Assembly (NCBI RefSeq): GCF_038404745.2
Contig: NZ_JAYKTT020000012.1
Location: 1-64,000 of the forward strand
Direction of reading: 5' to 3'
Length of the DNA: 64,000 nt
Source: Chlorogloeopsis sp038404745
GTDB taxonomy: Bacteria; Cyanobacteriota; Cyanobacteriia; Cyanobacteriales; Nostocaceae
Position numbers and translations under genes: made by a program. The notes beneath the pieces are model-generated. The model was given only the letters and a program-made list of their open reading frames with translations. It was not told the DNA's origin and ran no database searches. This document shows, piece after piece, positions 17,985 through 26,034 of this stretch (positions are counted from its first letter, which is position 1; each line of letters starts with the position of its first letter).

Positions 17985-18200
17985 TTAGCCTTCTGCGTTG
18001 ATGAACGGCAACAAAGCCAAAATTCGAGCGCGTTTAATCGCGAGTGTCAAATCTCGCTGTTGTTTAGCCGTCAGTCCAGTAATCCGACGCGGCAATATTT
18101 TACCGCGTTCGGTGATAAACTTACGCAATAAATCTACATCTTTGTAATCAATAGGTTCTCCTGGCTTAATCGGAGACAAACGACGACGATAATAACTCAT
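17985..18200 (-). CDS. rpsR: 30S ribosomal protein S18
   Basis: 71 residues, usual length. The core IDYKDVDLLRKFITERGKIL, followed by PRRITGLTAKQQRDLTLAIK, is diagnostic of bS18. It binds 16S rRNA in the platform of the small subunit, next to S6. ATG at 18200 lies 6 bases after the rpmG stop, so the two genes form an operon. Confidence 0.97.
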   Translation of the reverse strand: MSYYRRRLSPIKPGEPIDYKDVDLLRKFITERGKILPRRITGLTAKQQRDLTLAIKRARILALLPFINAEG

Positions 18201-18206
18201 GATTGC

Positions 18207-18401
18207 CTATTTAATTTCCTTATGAACAGTGTGCTTGTTGCAGTGAGGACAGAACTTTTTCAGTTCTAAACGGTTAGTGGTGTTGCGGCGATTTTTAGTT
18301 GAGGTATAACGCGAAACACCAGGAGAACGCTTATCTGGATTTGTACGACACTCTGTACATTCCAATGTCACTATGATCCGGACACCTTTAGCCTTAGCCA
18401 T
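18207..18401 (-). CDS. rpmG: 50S ribosomal protein L33
   Basis: 64 residues. It retains both zinc-binding CxxC pairs (TLECTECRTNPDKR and FCPHCNKHTVH), so this is the zinc-containing C+ form of bL33. SRYTSTKNRRNTTNRLELKK is typical of the family. First gene of the rpmG-rpsR unit; the 44-base gap from the RDD gene upstream probably holds the promoter. Confidence 0.97.
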   Translation of the reverse strand: MAKAKGVRIIVTLECTECRTNPDKRSPGVSRYTSTKNRRNTTNRLELKKFCPHCNKHTVHKEIK

Positions 18402-18445
18402 AATCTTACAAAAAATTGAAGTCCGACAATTAACACAAATTGCTA

Positions 18446-18988
18446 TTATCTCACATTTCGACGCACACTATCAACTAATTGCTTGACTTTTATATCTAGC
18501 GAGTAGCCACGACGCGACGAAGCAATCATAGTCTTAACATAACGATCATGCCAAGTTTGCCGTAACTGAGTATCAGATAAGGCAGCACCACAGTCAATCG
18601 CTAAGGGAAGTATTAGCAGTATAGCAGCGGGATTGCGTATGATGTTATTTAAAGCAACAGAAAGCAACAGCGCACCCAAACCAACGATCGCTTCTCGTTT
18701 TAAAAGAGTCTGTAAATCTGGAACTCTTCCCCGCTCGACTTCTAACACCTTCATGTCAAGAGCATAACGTCCTAGACTTTGTCCTTGATTGTTATATACA
18801 ACGAGTACTCGCAAAACTAGCCAAGTGATTGCAAAAACCAGTATTTGCATCACTTGGATACCGAGCCTATTACTTCCAAGCAGGGAGCTAATCATCCAGA
18901 TTAAAAGGAAATCAAGACTAAAAGCTGCAATTCGTCGTCCAAATTCTACTTTGGGGTAATTTGACGGTGGCACTCGTTCAATAGTCAT
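18446..18988 (-). CDS. RDD-family membrane protein
   Basis: 180 residues with a typical RDD fold: about three or four membrane helices and the R..D..D signature spread over the start and middle. GRRIAAFSLDFLLIWMISSL supplies the first Arg and Asp, and the NNQGQSLGRYALDMKVLEVE region the conserved loop. The cytoplasmic tail ends in a basic RRGYSLDIKVKQLVDSVRRN stretch. RDD proteins are suspected to be transporters, but the substrate is not established. ATG at 18988; its stop lies 44 bases before the rpmG start, so it may head that operon. Confidence 0.85.
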   Translation of the reverse strand: MTIERVPPSNYPKVEFGRRIAAFSLDFLLIWMISSLLGSNRLGIQVMQILVFAITWLVLRVLVVYNNQGQSLGRYALDMKVLEVERGRVPDLQTLLKREAIVGLGALLLSVALNNIIRNPAAILLILPLAIDCGAALSDTQLRQTWHDRYVKTMIASSRRGYSLDIKVKQLVDSVRRNVR

Positions 18989-19167
18989 AGAAAATTAGGT
19001 GTTTGTATAAAGGCTCAAGTATGTATTTTTTTATCTATCTTTAATATTAAGAGGTTGATAGAGGGAACAGGGAATAGGGAATAGATTACCAGGAACTCAA
19101 GTTCCTGGCTGATTGAAGGTACTAAAGAACCAAATCAACACAGATAAATCCAGTCCCATACTTCACT

Positions 19168-19557
19168 ATGGACATTATTAAAATTCTCAAAGAAGACTAT
19201 CAAAGATTTCCAGTTAATCAGACTTATAGCATCTACGCCGAAGATGTTTATTTTCAAGATCCACTTAACAAATTTTCCGGCGTTAAGCGATATAAACAGA
19301 TGATTAAATTCATCGAGACTTTCTTTTTAAATCCCAAAATGGACTTGCATGATATCCAACTAGAGGGAGACACGATCAAAACCAAGTGGACACTCAGCTG
19401 GAATACACCTCTTCCTTGGAAACCACGTATTTCTATCCCTGGCTGGAGTGAATTACGCCTAAATTCTGAAGGAATGATTGTTTCTCACATTGATTACTGG
19501 AACTGTTCGCGAATAGATGTCTTAAAACAGCATTTATTTCCCTTAAACAGTCGATAA
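19168..19557 (+). CDS. DUF2358 domain protein
   Basis: 129 residues, soluble. The segments DIIKILKEDYQRFPVNQTYS, IYAEDVYFQDPLNKFSGVKR, YKQMIKFI and SWNTPLPWKPRISIPGWSEL are the recognisable core of DUF2358, a SnoaL/NTF2-like family common to cyanobacteria and chloroplast proteins. Members lack proven activity; the fold suggests a small-molecule pocket. ATG follows 'atacttcact' without a strong ribosome site. A short palindromic repeat (ccaggaactcaagttcctgg at 19089-19108) lies upstream. The Get3/ArsA-like gene follows 43 bases later on the same strand, so the two may be co-transcribed. Confidence 0.85.
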   Translation: MDIIKILKEDYQRFPVNQTYSIYAEDVYFQDPLNKFSGVKRYKQMIKFIETFFLNPKMDLHDIQLEGDTIKTKWTLSWNTPLPWKPRISIPGWSELRLNSEGMIVSHIDYWNCSRIDVLKQHLFPLNSR

Positions 19558-19600
19558 TGTAAATAAATGTAAACTCTTCTCAGCCAAGACAGAATCATTC

Positions 19601-20788
19601 ATGCGTGTAATTTTGATGACAGGGAAAGGCGGTGTAGGTAAAACATCCGTTGCCGCCGCTACGGGACTTCGTTGTGCAGAACTAGGCTATCGTACATTGG
19701 TGTTGAGTACAGATCCTGCTCACTCCTTAGCAGATAGCTTTGACTTGGAACTGGAACATACTCCTAGACAAATTCGTCCCAATTTATGGGGTGCAGAACT
19801 AGACGCACTGCAAGAATTAGAGGGAAACTGGGGTGCTGTAAAGCGTTATATTACCCAGGTATTGCAAGCACGAGGATTAGACGGAGTACAAGCAGAAGAA
19901 TTGGCAATTCTACCAGGCATGGATGAGATTTTTGGCTTGGTGAGGATGAAACGCCATTACGATGAAGGCGATTTTGATGTTTTAATTATCGACTCTGCAC
20001 CAACAGGCACGGCGTTGCGACTGCTGAGTCTACCAGAAGTTAGCGGTTGGTATATGCGCCGTTTTTACAAGCCGTTTCAAAATATTTCAGTTGCACTTAG
20101 ACCTTTAGTAGAGCCTCTTTTTAAACCAATTGCTGGTTTTTCTTTGCCTGACAAAGAAGTAATGGACGCACCTTATGAGTTTTATGAACAAATTGAAGCG
20201 TTAGAGAAAGTATTAACAGACAATACACAAACCTCGGTACGTCTCATTACCAATCCAGAAAAAATGGTAATTAAAGAATCTCTTCGTGCTCATGCTTATC
20301 TAAGTTTGTATAATGTTGCAACTGATTTAGTCGTAGCTAATCGCATCATCCCTAGTGAAGTTCAAGATCCATTTTTCCAACGTTGGAAAGAAAATCAACA
20401 GCAATATCGTCAAGAAATTCATGAGAATTTTCATCCCCTACCAGTGAAGGAAATACCTCTTTTCTCAGAAGAGATGTGTGGCTTGGAGGCATTAGAGCGT
20501 CTCAAAACAACCCTCTACCAAGACGAAGATCCCACTCAGGTTTATTACAAAGAAACCACAATCAGAGTTGTACAAGACAAAAATCAGTATAGTCTGGAAT
20601 TGTACTTACCAGGCATTCCCAAAAACCAAGTTCAATTAAGTAAAACAGGTGATGAATTAAATATCACGATTGGTAATCATCGCCGGAATTTAGTCTTGCC
20701 GCAAGCCTTAGCTACACTACAACCAGCAGGAGCAAAAATGGAAGATGACTATCTTAAAATTCGCTTTGCTGAAACTGTAAAAATTTAA
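19601..20788 (+). CDS. Get3/ArsA-type ATPase with C-terminal Hsp20-like domain
   Basis: 395 residues. The deviant Walker A is intact (MTGKGGVGKTSVAAATG, with the signature lysine near residue 8), followed by switch I LVLSTDPAHSLADSFDLELE and the VLIIDSAPTGTALRLLSLPE segment. This places it in the TRC40/Get3/ArsA family of dimeric ATPases that shuttle hydrophobic cargo or energise arsenite export. No ArsB partner lies nearby. From about residue 320 the protein ends in an Hsp20-like beta sandwich (YSLELYLPGIPKNQVQLSKT, then NITIGNHRRNLVLPQALA), an arrangement seen in plant-plastid and cyanobacterial Get3-like proteins (ArsA_HSP20). A membrane-protein chaperone role is more likely than arsenic resistance. 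Confidence 0.9.
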   Translation: MRVILMTGKGGVGKTSVAAATGLRCAELGYRTLVLSTDPAHSLADSFDLELEHTPRQIRPNLWGAELDALQELEGNWGAVKRYITQVLQARGLDGVQAEELAILPGMDEIFGLVRMKRHYDEGDFDVLIIDSAPTGTALRLLSLPEVSGWYMRRFYKPFQNISVALRPLVEPLFKPIAGFSLPDKEVMDAPYEFYEQIEALEKVLTDNTQTSVRLITNPEKMVIKESLRAHAYLSLYNVATDLVVANRIIPSEVQDPFFQRWKENQQQYRQEIHENFHPLPVKEIPLFSEEMCGLEALERLKTTLYQDEDPTQVYYKETTIRVVQDKNQYSLELYLPGIPKNQVQLSKTGDELNITIGNHRRNLVLPQALATLQPAGAKMEDDYLKIRFAETVKI

Positions 20789-20831
20789 TATTGTCAGGTG
20801 GGTAGTACTCACCTTTAATAGTTTTAAGTGT

Positions 20832-20864
20832 CAGATTCCCGACTCCTTAGAGAAGTCGGGGATC
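20832..20864. terminator. Hairpin after the Get3-like gene, also a repeat family member
   Basis: The sequence gattcccgactccttagagaagtcggggatc forms a stem of about 14 bp with two mismatches around 'ttag', then a T-rich run (tctgtctgttt). It resembles the outer arms of the element at 4283-4486 (gatccccgactt). It may terminate the Get3 transcript. Confidence 0.5.
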
Positions 20865-21092
20865 TGTCTGTTTATTTTAGATTTATATTCAGATTTTGGT
20901 TTTACAAATATCTTTTTATGACTAGAATGTTAAGCTAGATAAACATATATTAAAAGTATTTACTTGAGATTTATAAATAAATCATAAAGGCAGGTTTTGG
21001 TAATCCTACTGTAGACAAATATATTCAATAATTTGAACAATATTTTTAGTACTGCTAGTTATCTGGCTTATAAGTTATTGATTTGGACAAAA

Positions 21093-24000
21093 ATGACTCT
21101 ATCTCAAGAATTCAATTTACGGGTAAATATTGAACAAGAACACCTGATACATCGTATCATTAACCGAATTCGTCTATCACTAGACTTACAAGAAATTCTG
21201 ACAACAACAGTAGCAGAATTACGTTTATTTTTCGGTACAGACCGAGTAATGATTTACAAGTTTCATAGTGATGATAGCGGCCAAGTTATCGCTGAGTCTA
21301 TAAATGATGATCAATTACCATCATTGCTAGGATTAAATTTTCCTGCTGATGATATTCCACTCCATGCCCGTGAATTATTTGTGAAGTTACGGGTACGTTC
21401 GGTTGTTGATGTTAGTAATCAGCAGATTGGTCATAGTCCAGTACGTAACATGAAAACTGGAGAATTTGTCTCAGAGGATATTTGTTATCGTCCTGTAGAC
21501 CCTTGTCATGTAGAATATTTAACAGCAATGGGCGTGAAGTCTTCTCTTGTAACACCAATACTACATCAAGAAAAGCTTTGGGGATTGCTGGTATCTCATC
21601 ATTCCCAACCACGCCAAGTTACAGAAGATGAAATCGAAGTAGTACAGATGGTGGTTGATCAACTTTCAATTGCGATCGCCCACAGTAGTCTGCTCTCTCA
21701 AGCCCGTGAAAAAGCCGAACGAGAAGCGATTGTTAATCGTGTAGCTTCCCTGCTGCATTCGTTACCAACAATTGCATTACAATCAGCCTTAGAAGCAACA
21801 GTTGCCGCCTTTGGTGGATCTGGTGGCAGGTTGTGTATGAGGTATGACACTTCTAATTTTCAGAATGCCACTACAAAAAGCTTCGTTGAGTGTTTAACAC
21901 CTGGAAGTGATTGTCTCAAGCTTTATATTTGTGGACAGCAACCTGCGATCCCAGAACAAACTATATATCCGTTGATAGAGCAATATAACGTCTGGCAAGA
22001 ACATTACAAGGGTTATGAATACGACATTTGGGCAATTTCAGATATTTATCAATCCTCCAGTTTGCGAAGTTTACAAGCTGCCTTTGGTGCAACTAAAATT
22101 CGCAGCATTTTAATCATCCCACTCCATTATCGTCAGCAATTAATAGGATATTTAAGTATTTTCCGAGACGAAATAGACACAGAAACTTTATGGGCTGGAC
22201 ATTTCGATCCTGATGAGAGGCAAAGTTTCCCCCGTCAATCATTTGCAGTTTGGCGCGAATCAAAACAAGCACAAGCTCGGCAATGGACAGTTGAAGAAAT
22301 AGAACTGGCAAGAGAAATTGGTAAACAATTTGCGTCGGCAATTCAGCAGTACGAACTCTATCAACAGGTGCAAGCCTTAAATACCGATTTAGAAAAGCAA
22401 GTGAAACGACGCATGAAGCAACTACAGCAGGTAACTGAACAACAACAAGCTGTATTTGGAGTCGTTGCCAATTTTCGTCAATCTCTTGATGCCAATACCA
22501 TTTTTCAAACAACCACCAAAGAAGTTTGTCACTTACTACGAGCTGAACGTGTTTCTGTTTATCGTTTCAATTCAGAATGGGGTGGTGAATTTGTAGGTGA
22601 TTTTGAAATTACTAGTCCCAATTGGTCGGGTATATCTAAATTAGGCGTAAATACAGTTTGGAATGATACCTATTTACAAGATACAGAAGGGGGACGCTAC
22701 CGCCACAATGAAACATTTGCAGTTGATGACATTTACAAAATGGGTTTTGCTCAGTGTCACATCGAAAATTTGGAGCAATATGAGATTCGAGCTTTTGTAC
22801 TTGCTCCCATCTTTGTTGGAGAAAAACTTTGGGGTTTGCTAACAGTTTATCAACACTCCGGCCCCCGCGAATGGAAAGACAACGAAGTAAACTTCATTAC
22901 TCAAATTGCCGCTCAACTAGGAGTAGCACTACAACAAGCTGAATTACTCGCACAGACACAACAGCAGGCGATGAATTTGCGACTGGTGGCACAGCAACAG
23001 CAAATACTTTTTGAAGTAGTGGCTAAGATGCGGGGTTCTCTTGATCTAGATACTATGTTTGCTGCCACTGTTAGTGAGGTTCGCCACTCTCTAAATGCAG
23101 ATCGAGTAGTAATTTATCGTTTCGATCCTGATTCCGAATTTGATGAGGGTGAAATTGTTTCAGAAGATTTTCTACCAGAATTTACTTCTGCTTTAAGTTT
23201 AAAAATCCAAGATAACTGCTTTAAGAAAAAGTATGCTGCTTTATATCGGCAGGGAAGCGTTCATGCGATCGCTGATATTCACAACGCCAATCTGAATCCT
23301 TGTTATGTGCAAATGCTGGATCAACTTCAGATTCAAGCCAACCTAGTTGTGCCACTAGCTAAAGCTGATCAACTCTGGGGCTTATTGTGCATTCACCAGT
23401 GCGCCGATACCCGCCAATGGCAGCTTTCAGAAATGCAGTTTGTTACCCAAGTCGCAGCTCAACTTTCTGTTGCACTAGAGCAAGCTGACTTACTAAATCA
23501 AACTAGACAACAGACAGAGCAACTTGCTCAAACGTTGCAAAATATGAAACAAATGCAGACTCAGTTGATTCAAAGTGAGAAAATGTCTTCACTAGGTCAG
23601 CTGGTAGCAGGTGTTGCTCATGAAATCAACAATCCTGTTAATTTTATACATGGCAATATCAGTCATATCAAGGAATATACTGGAGATTTGCTTGAGATGT
23701 TGGCTCTCTATCAGCAGTGCTGCTCTAATCCCAGTCCTGATATTTTAGAGCGAGCGGAAGAGATAGATTTGGATTTTATTGTCGAAGATTTACCAAGAAT
23801 TCTATCTTCGATGCAAATTGGAACCGAGCGCATCCGACAGATTGTCCTATCTTTGAGGAATTTCTCCAGACTAGATCAAGCCGAGATGAAGCCTGTTGAC
23901 ATTCATGAAGGAATTGACAGTACACTGCTGATTTTACAGCATCGTCTCAAAGCCAAATCTGACAGTTCTGGCATTGACATCGTTAAAGAATATGGCGATC

Positions 24001-24413
24001 TCCCCTTGGTTGAGTGCTATGCCGGACAAATTAATCAAGTTTTTATGAATGTTCTGAGCAATGCCCTTGATGCCTTAGAGCAGCACAAGCAATCTGTATC
24101 AGAAAATTATTCCGCTCAAATTAAAATTAAAACAGCTATTGGTCAAATTTTCTCCGACAGTATTCCCAGTGTAGTAATTCGCATTGCCGATAACGGCCCA
24201 GGAATACCAAAAGATTCCCTAGCACGCATCTTCGATCCATTTTTCACCACTAAGCCAGTAGGGCATGGTACTGGCTTAGGGTTGTCAATTAGTTATCAAA
24301 TTGTTGTTGATAAGCACGGTGGTATCTTTAAATGTTATTCACAGCCAGGAGAAGGTACAGAATTTTGGATCGAAATTCCCATGTCACAATCTGCAATTCA
24401 GTCTAAGTCCTAA
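21093..24413 (+). CDS. Multi-GAF hybrid photosensory histidine kinase (phytochrome/cyanobacteriochrome-like)
   Basis: 1106 residues from the ATG at 21093; a TTG at 21033 would add a weak 20-residue leader. Four GAF domains precede a kinase. GAF1 (about 30-200) has DIPLHARELF and DPCHVEYLTAMGV, with Cys138 in the bilin-attachment position. GAF2 (about 225-430) lacks such a cysteine. GAF3 (about 455-620) has AQCHIENLEQYEIRAFVLAP (Cys555). GAF4 (about 640-810) has NPCYVQMLDQLQIQANLVVP (Cys737; the usual His is Tyr). Coiled coils join them. The kinase has LGQLVAGVAHEINNPVNFIH with phospho-accepting His843, NVLSNALDAL, DNGPGIP and GTGLGLSISYQIV. No PHY domain or response regulator is fused or adjacent. 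Probably a multicolour bilin light sensor. It overlaps the convergent dnaN stop by 11 bases. Confidence 0.85.
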   Translation: MTLSQEFNLRVNIEQEHLIHRIINRIRLSLDLQEILTTTVAELRLFFGTDRVMIYKFHSDDSGQVIAESINDDQLPSLLGLNFPADDIPLHARELFVKLRVRSVVDVSNQQIGHSPVRNMKTGEFVSEDICYRPVDPCHVEYLTAMGVKSSLVTPILHQEKLWGLLVSHHSQPRQVTEDEIEVVQMVVDQLSIAIAHSSLLSQAREKAEREAIVNRVASLLHSLPTIALQSALEATVAAFGGSGGRLCMRYDTSNFQNATTKSFVECLTPGSDCLKLYICGQQPAIPEQTIYPLIEQYNVWQEHYKGYEYDIWAISDIYQSSSLRSLQAAFGATKIRSILIIPLHYRQQLIGYLSIFRDEIDTETLWAGHFDPDERQSFPRQSFAVWRESKQAQARQWTVEEIELAREIGKQFASAIQQYELYQQVQALNTDLEKQVKRRMKQLQQVTEQQQAVFGVVANFRQSLDANTIFQTTTKEVCHLLRAERVSVYRFNSEWGGEFVGDFEITSPNWSGISKLGVNTVWNDTYLQDTEGGRYRHNETFAVDDIYKMGFAQCHIENLEQYEIRAFVLAPIFVGEKLWGLLTVYQHSGPREWKDNEVNFITQIAAQLGVALQQAELLAQTQQQAMNLRLVAQQQQILFEVVAKMRGSLDLDTMFAATVSEVRHSLNADRVVIYRFDPDSEFDEGEIVSEDFLPEFTSALSLKIQDNCFKKKYAALYRQGSVHAIADIHNANLNPCYVQMLDQLQIQANLVVPLAKADQLWGLLCIHQCADTRQWQLSEMQFVTQVAAQLSVALEQADLLNQTRQQTEQLAQTLQNMKQMQTQLIQSEKMSSLGQLVAGVAHEINNPVNFIHGNISHIKEYTGDLLEMLALYQQCCSNPSPDILERAEEIDLDFIVEDLPRILSSMQIGTERIRQIVLSLRNFSRLDQAEMKPVDIHEGIDSTLLILQHRLKAKSDSSGIDIVKEYGDLPLVECYAGQINQVFMNVLSNALDALEQHKQSVSENYSAQIKIKTAIGQIFSDSIPSVVIRIADNGPGIPKDSLARIFDPFFTTKPVGHGTGLGLSISYQIVVDKHGGIFKCYSQPGEGTEFWIEIPMSQSAIQSKS

Positions 24414-25572
24414 GTTGTACCGGCATAGCTAAATAAGTCATCTTCAACTCACCCAGTGGTTTAAAAATGACTGGAGTCAAATTTGTATTTAATTGCATTT
24501 GAATTTCCGAAGATTGGATATTTTTTAAGCCATCCATCAAATACTTGATGTTAAAAGCAATGTCTAAATCTTCTCCGGAAACTTGTGCTGGCATTGACTC
24601 CATCGCACTACCTACATCTTGAGCTTCTACAGATAAGGTGATTTCTTGGGCTGCACTATCAATTGAAAGCTTAACTAAATTATTTTTCTGATCGGCTAAG
24701 ACAGCAATTCGCTCTAAAGCGCTTAAAAATTGTCGCCGATCCAAAATTAATTCTCGCTGAAATTGCTTAGGAATGAGTAAATGGTAAGCGGGATATTGTC
24801 CTTCTAGAGTACGGCTAGTCAAGCGTTGATTTTGCCATTCAAACACAACTTGACCTTGATCGAAATATAAAGCTACTGGTTCTTCGGATACAGCACTATG
24901 AGCTAACAACCTTTCTAGTTCACGCAAAGCTTTTGCTGGTACTGTTACCTCCAAGCTGCCTTCATTGTTTGTTTCTGAACTATCATTTGTAGTCTCTACA
25001 ACCGCAAGGCGATGTCCATCAGTGGCAGCAAATTCGAGAATATCTTGTTTAACTGTTAAATGTACACCGGTAAGTACCTGTTTAGTTTCATCAGCACTGG
25101 TAGCAAACAGCGATCCCCGCAATCCCTCGATCAAGGCATCAGCTCTAAACTGCGTAGCTTGAGCATCTTCAATTACAGGTAGTTCCGGAAACTCTTCCGC
25201 TCCCATAGCTCGGATTTGATAGCGTCCGCTCTTGGGTGTAAGTGTAACAATTAAACTATTAAAGCCCGGTAAATTCTCTGAATCTGGGGATGATTGAGCA
25301 TCCAGAGTAATTTCTCCTTCGCTCAGACGGGAAACGATATCATTGAGGAGTTTAGCAGGTAAAGCGATCGCTCCTCCTTCTAAAACTTCAGCACTAAAAC
25401 TGGTACGGATACCCAAGCTGAGATCAAACGCTGTCAGGCTAACAGAGTTAGTTTCAGCATCTGCCTGCAAGAGTACATTCGCAAGTACTGGATGAGTTGG
25501 ACGTGTTGGTACAGCACGGCTAGTTAGTGAAAGATGAGTACTCAGATCGCCTTGGGTGCAAACTAATTTCAT
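24403..25572 (-). CDS. dnaN: DNA polymerase III beta subunit (sliding clamp)
   Basis: 389 residues from the ATG at 25572 (MKLVCTQGDLSTHLSLTSRA); an upstream ATG at 25608 would add 12 residues unlike the family. Three repeated clamp domains are visible: AVPTRPTHPVLANVLLQADA begins the first, EEFPELPVIEDAQATQFRAD and DETKQVLTGVHLTV lie in the second, and YPAYHLLIPKQFQRELILDR starts the third. The tail LGELKMTYLAMPVQLRT matches the usual end, including the region that closes the peptide-binding pocket. It forms a ring dimer around DNA and holds polymerase on the template. It lies downstream of dnaA on the same strand across oriC. Confidence 0.97.
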   Translation of the reverse strand: MKLVCTQGDLSTHLSLTSRAVPTRPTHPVLANVLLQADAETNSVSLTAFDLSLGIRTSFSAEVLEGGAIALPAKLLNDIVSRLSEGEITLDAQSSPDSENLPGFNSLIVTLTPKSGRYQIRAMGAEEFPELPVIEDAQATQFRADALIEGLRGSLFATSADETKQVLTGVHLTVKQDILEFAATDGHRLAVVETTNDSSETNNEGSLEVTVPAKALRELERLLAHSAVSEEPVALYFDQGQVVFEWQNQRLTSRTLEGQYPAYHLLIPKQFQRELILDRRQFLSALERIAVLADQKNNLVKLSIDSAAQEITLSVEAQDVGSAMESMPAQVSGEDLDIAFNIKYLMDGLKNIQSSEIQMQLNTNLTPVIFKPLGELKMTYLAMPVQLRT

Positions 25573-25640
25573 GGTCGGATTCAGCTTGTGTGTTGGATAT
25601 GGTAGCACCGTTGTGTTAAATCGTGTCTGCTCGTTTAGGC

Positions 25641-25757
25641 TGACGCGGTGACGGTGAGACGCGGTGACACGGAGAGAAATGAAGACAAGGAGATCGAACC
25701 TGATTCACAATTCCCGCGTCTTTGCGTCCTCGTATCCTCTTCATTCCCCGCGTCCTT
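25641..25757. repeat. Dispersed low-complexity repeat
   Basis: The stretch 'gacgcggtgacggtgagacgcggtgacacggagag' followed by 'cgcgtctttgcgtcctcgtatcctcttcattccccgcgtcc' belongs to the same family as the ABC-linker repeat (14163-14334), its inverted copy (15680-15790) and 28799-28852. It separates dnaN from oriC. Confidence 0.65.
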
Positions 25758-25763
25758 TTCTGC

Positions 25764-26014
25764 TGTGGAAATTGTGGAAAATGTGATATGCGTTTATTTG
25801 ATTGATTATTCTATAAGTATCTGCCTGTGGAAAACCTGTGGAAAAACTAGAGTATTTTTCCACAGTCGTAGTTATTAATAATTAAATTAATGAAGTTTTC
25901 CACAGATTGTATGGGAGTTTTCCACAAAAAATCATGACTTTTTCCACAAGGTAATGTTCTCTTAATAATTTTTTATACTTTACTTAAAAAATTGCAACTT
26001 TTGGTTGTGGAAAA
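25764..26014. other. oriC: Probable chromosomal replication origin (oriC) with nine DnaA boxes
   Basis: The dnaA-dnaN gap carries eight exact copies of TTTTCCACA or its complement TGTGGAAAA: 25773, 25826, 25837, 25856, 25896, 25918, 25940 and 26006. A ninth at 25764 has one change (TGTGGAAAT). Four near dnaN point one way, the next four the opposite way, and the last again the first way. Between them is AT-rich DNA (for example 25870-25892 and 25960-25995), a candidate unwinding region. Location beside dnaA and dnaN, box density and AT-richness together support an origin. In cyanobacteria dnaA is not always essential, so function is inferred. Confidence 0.85.
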
Positions 26015-26034
26015 ATAATCAGAAGTATCTCAAT

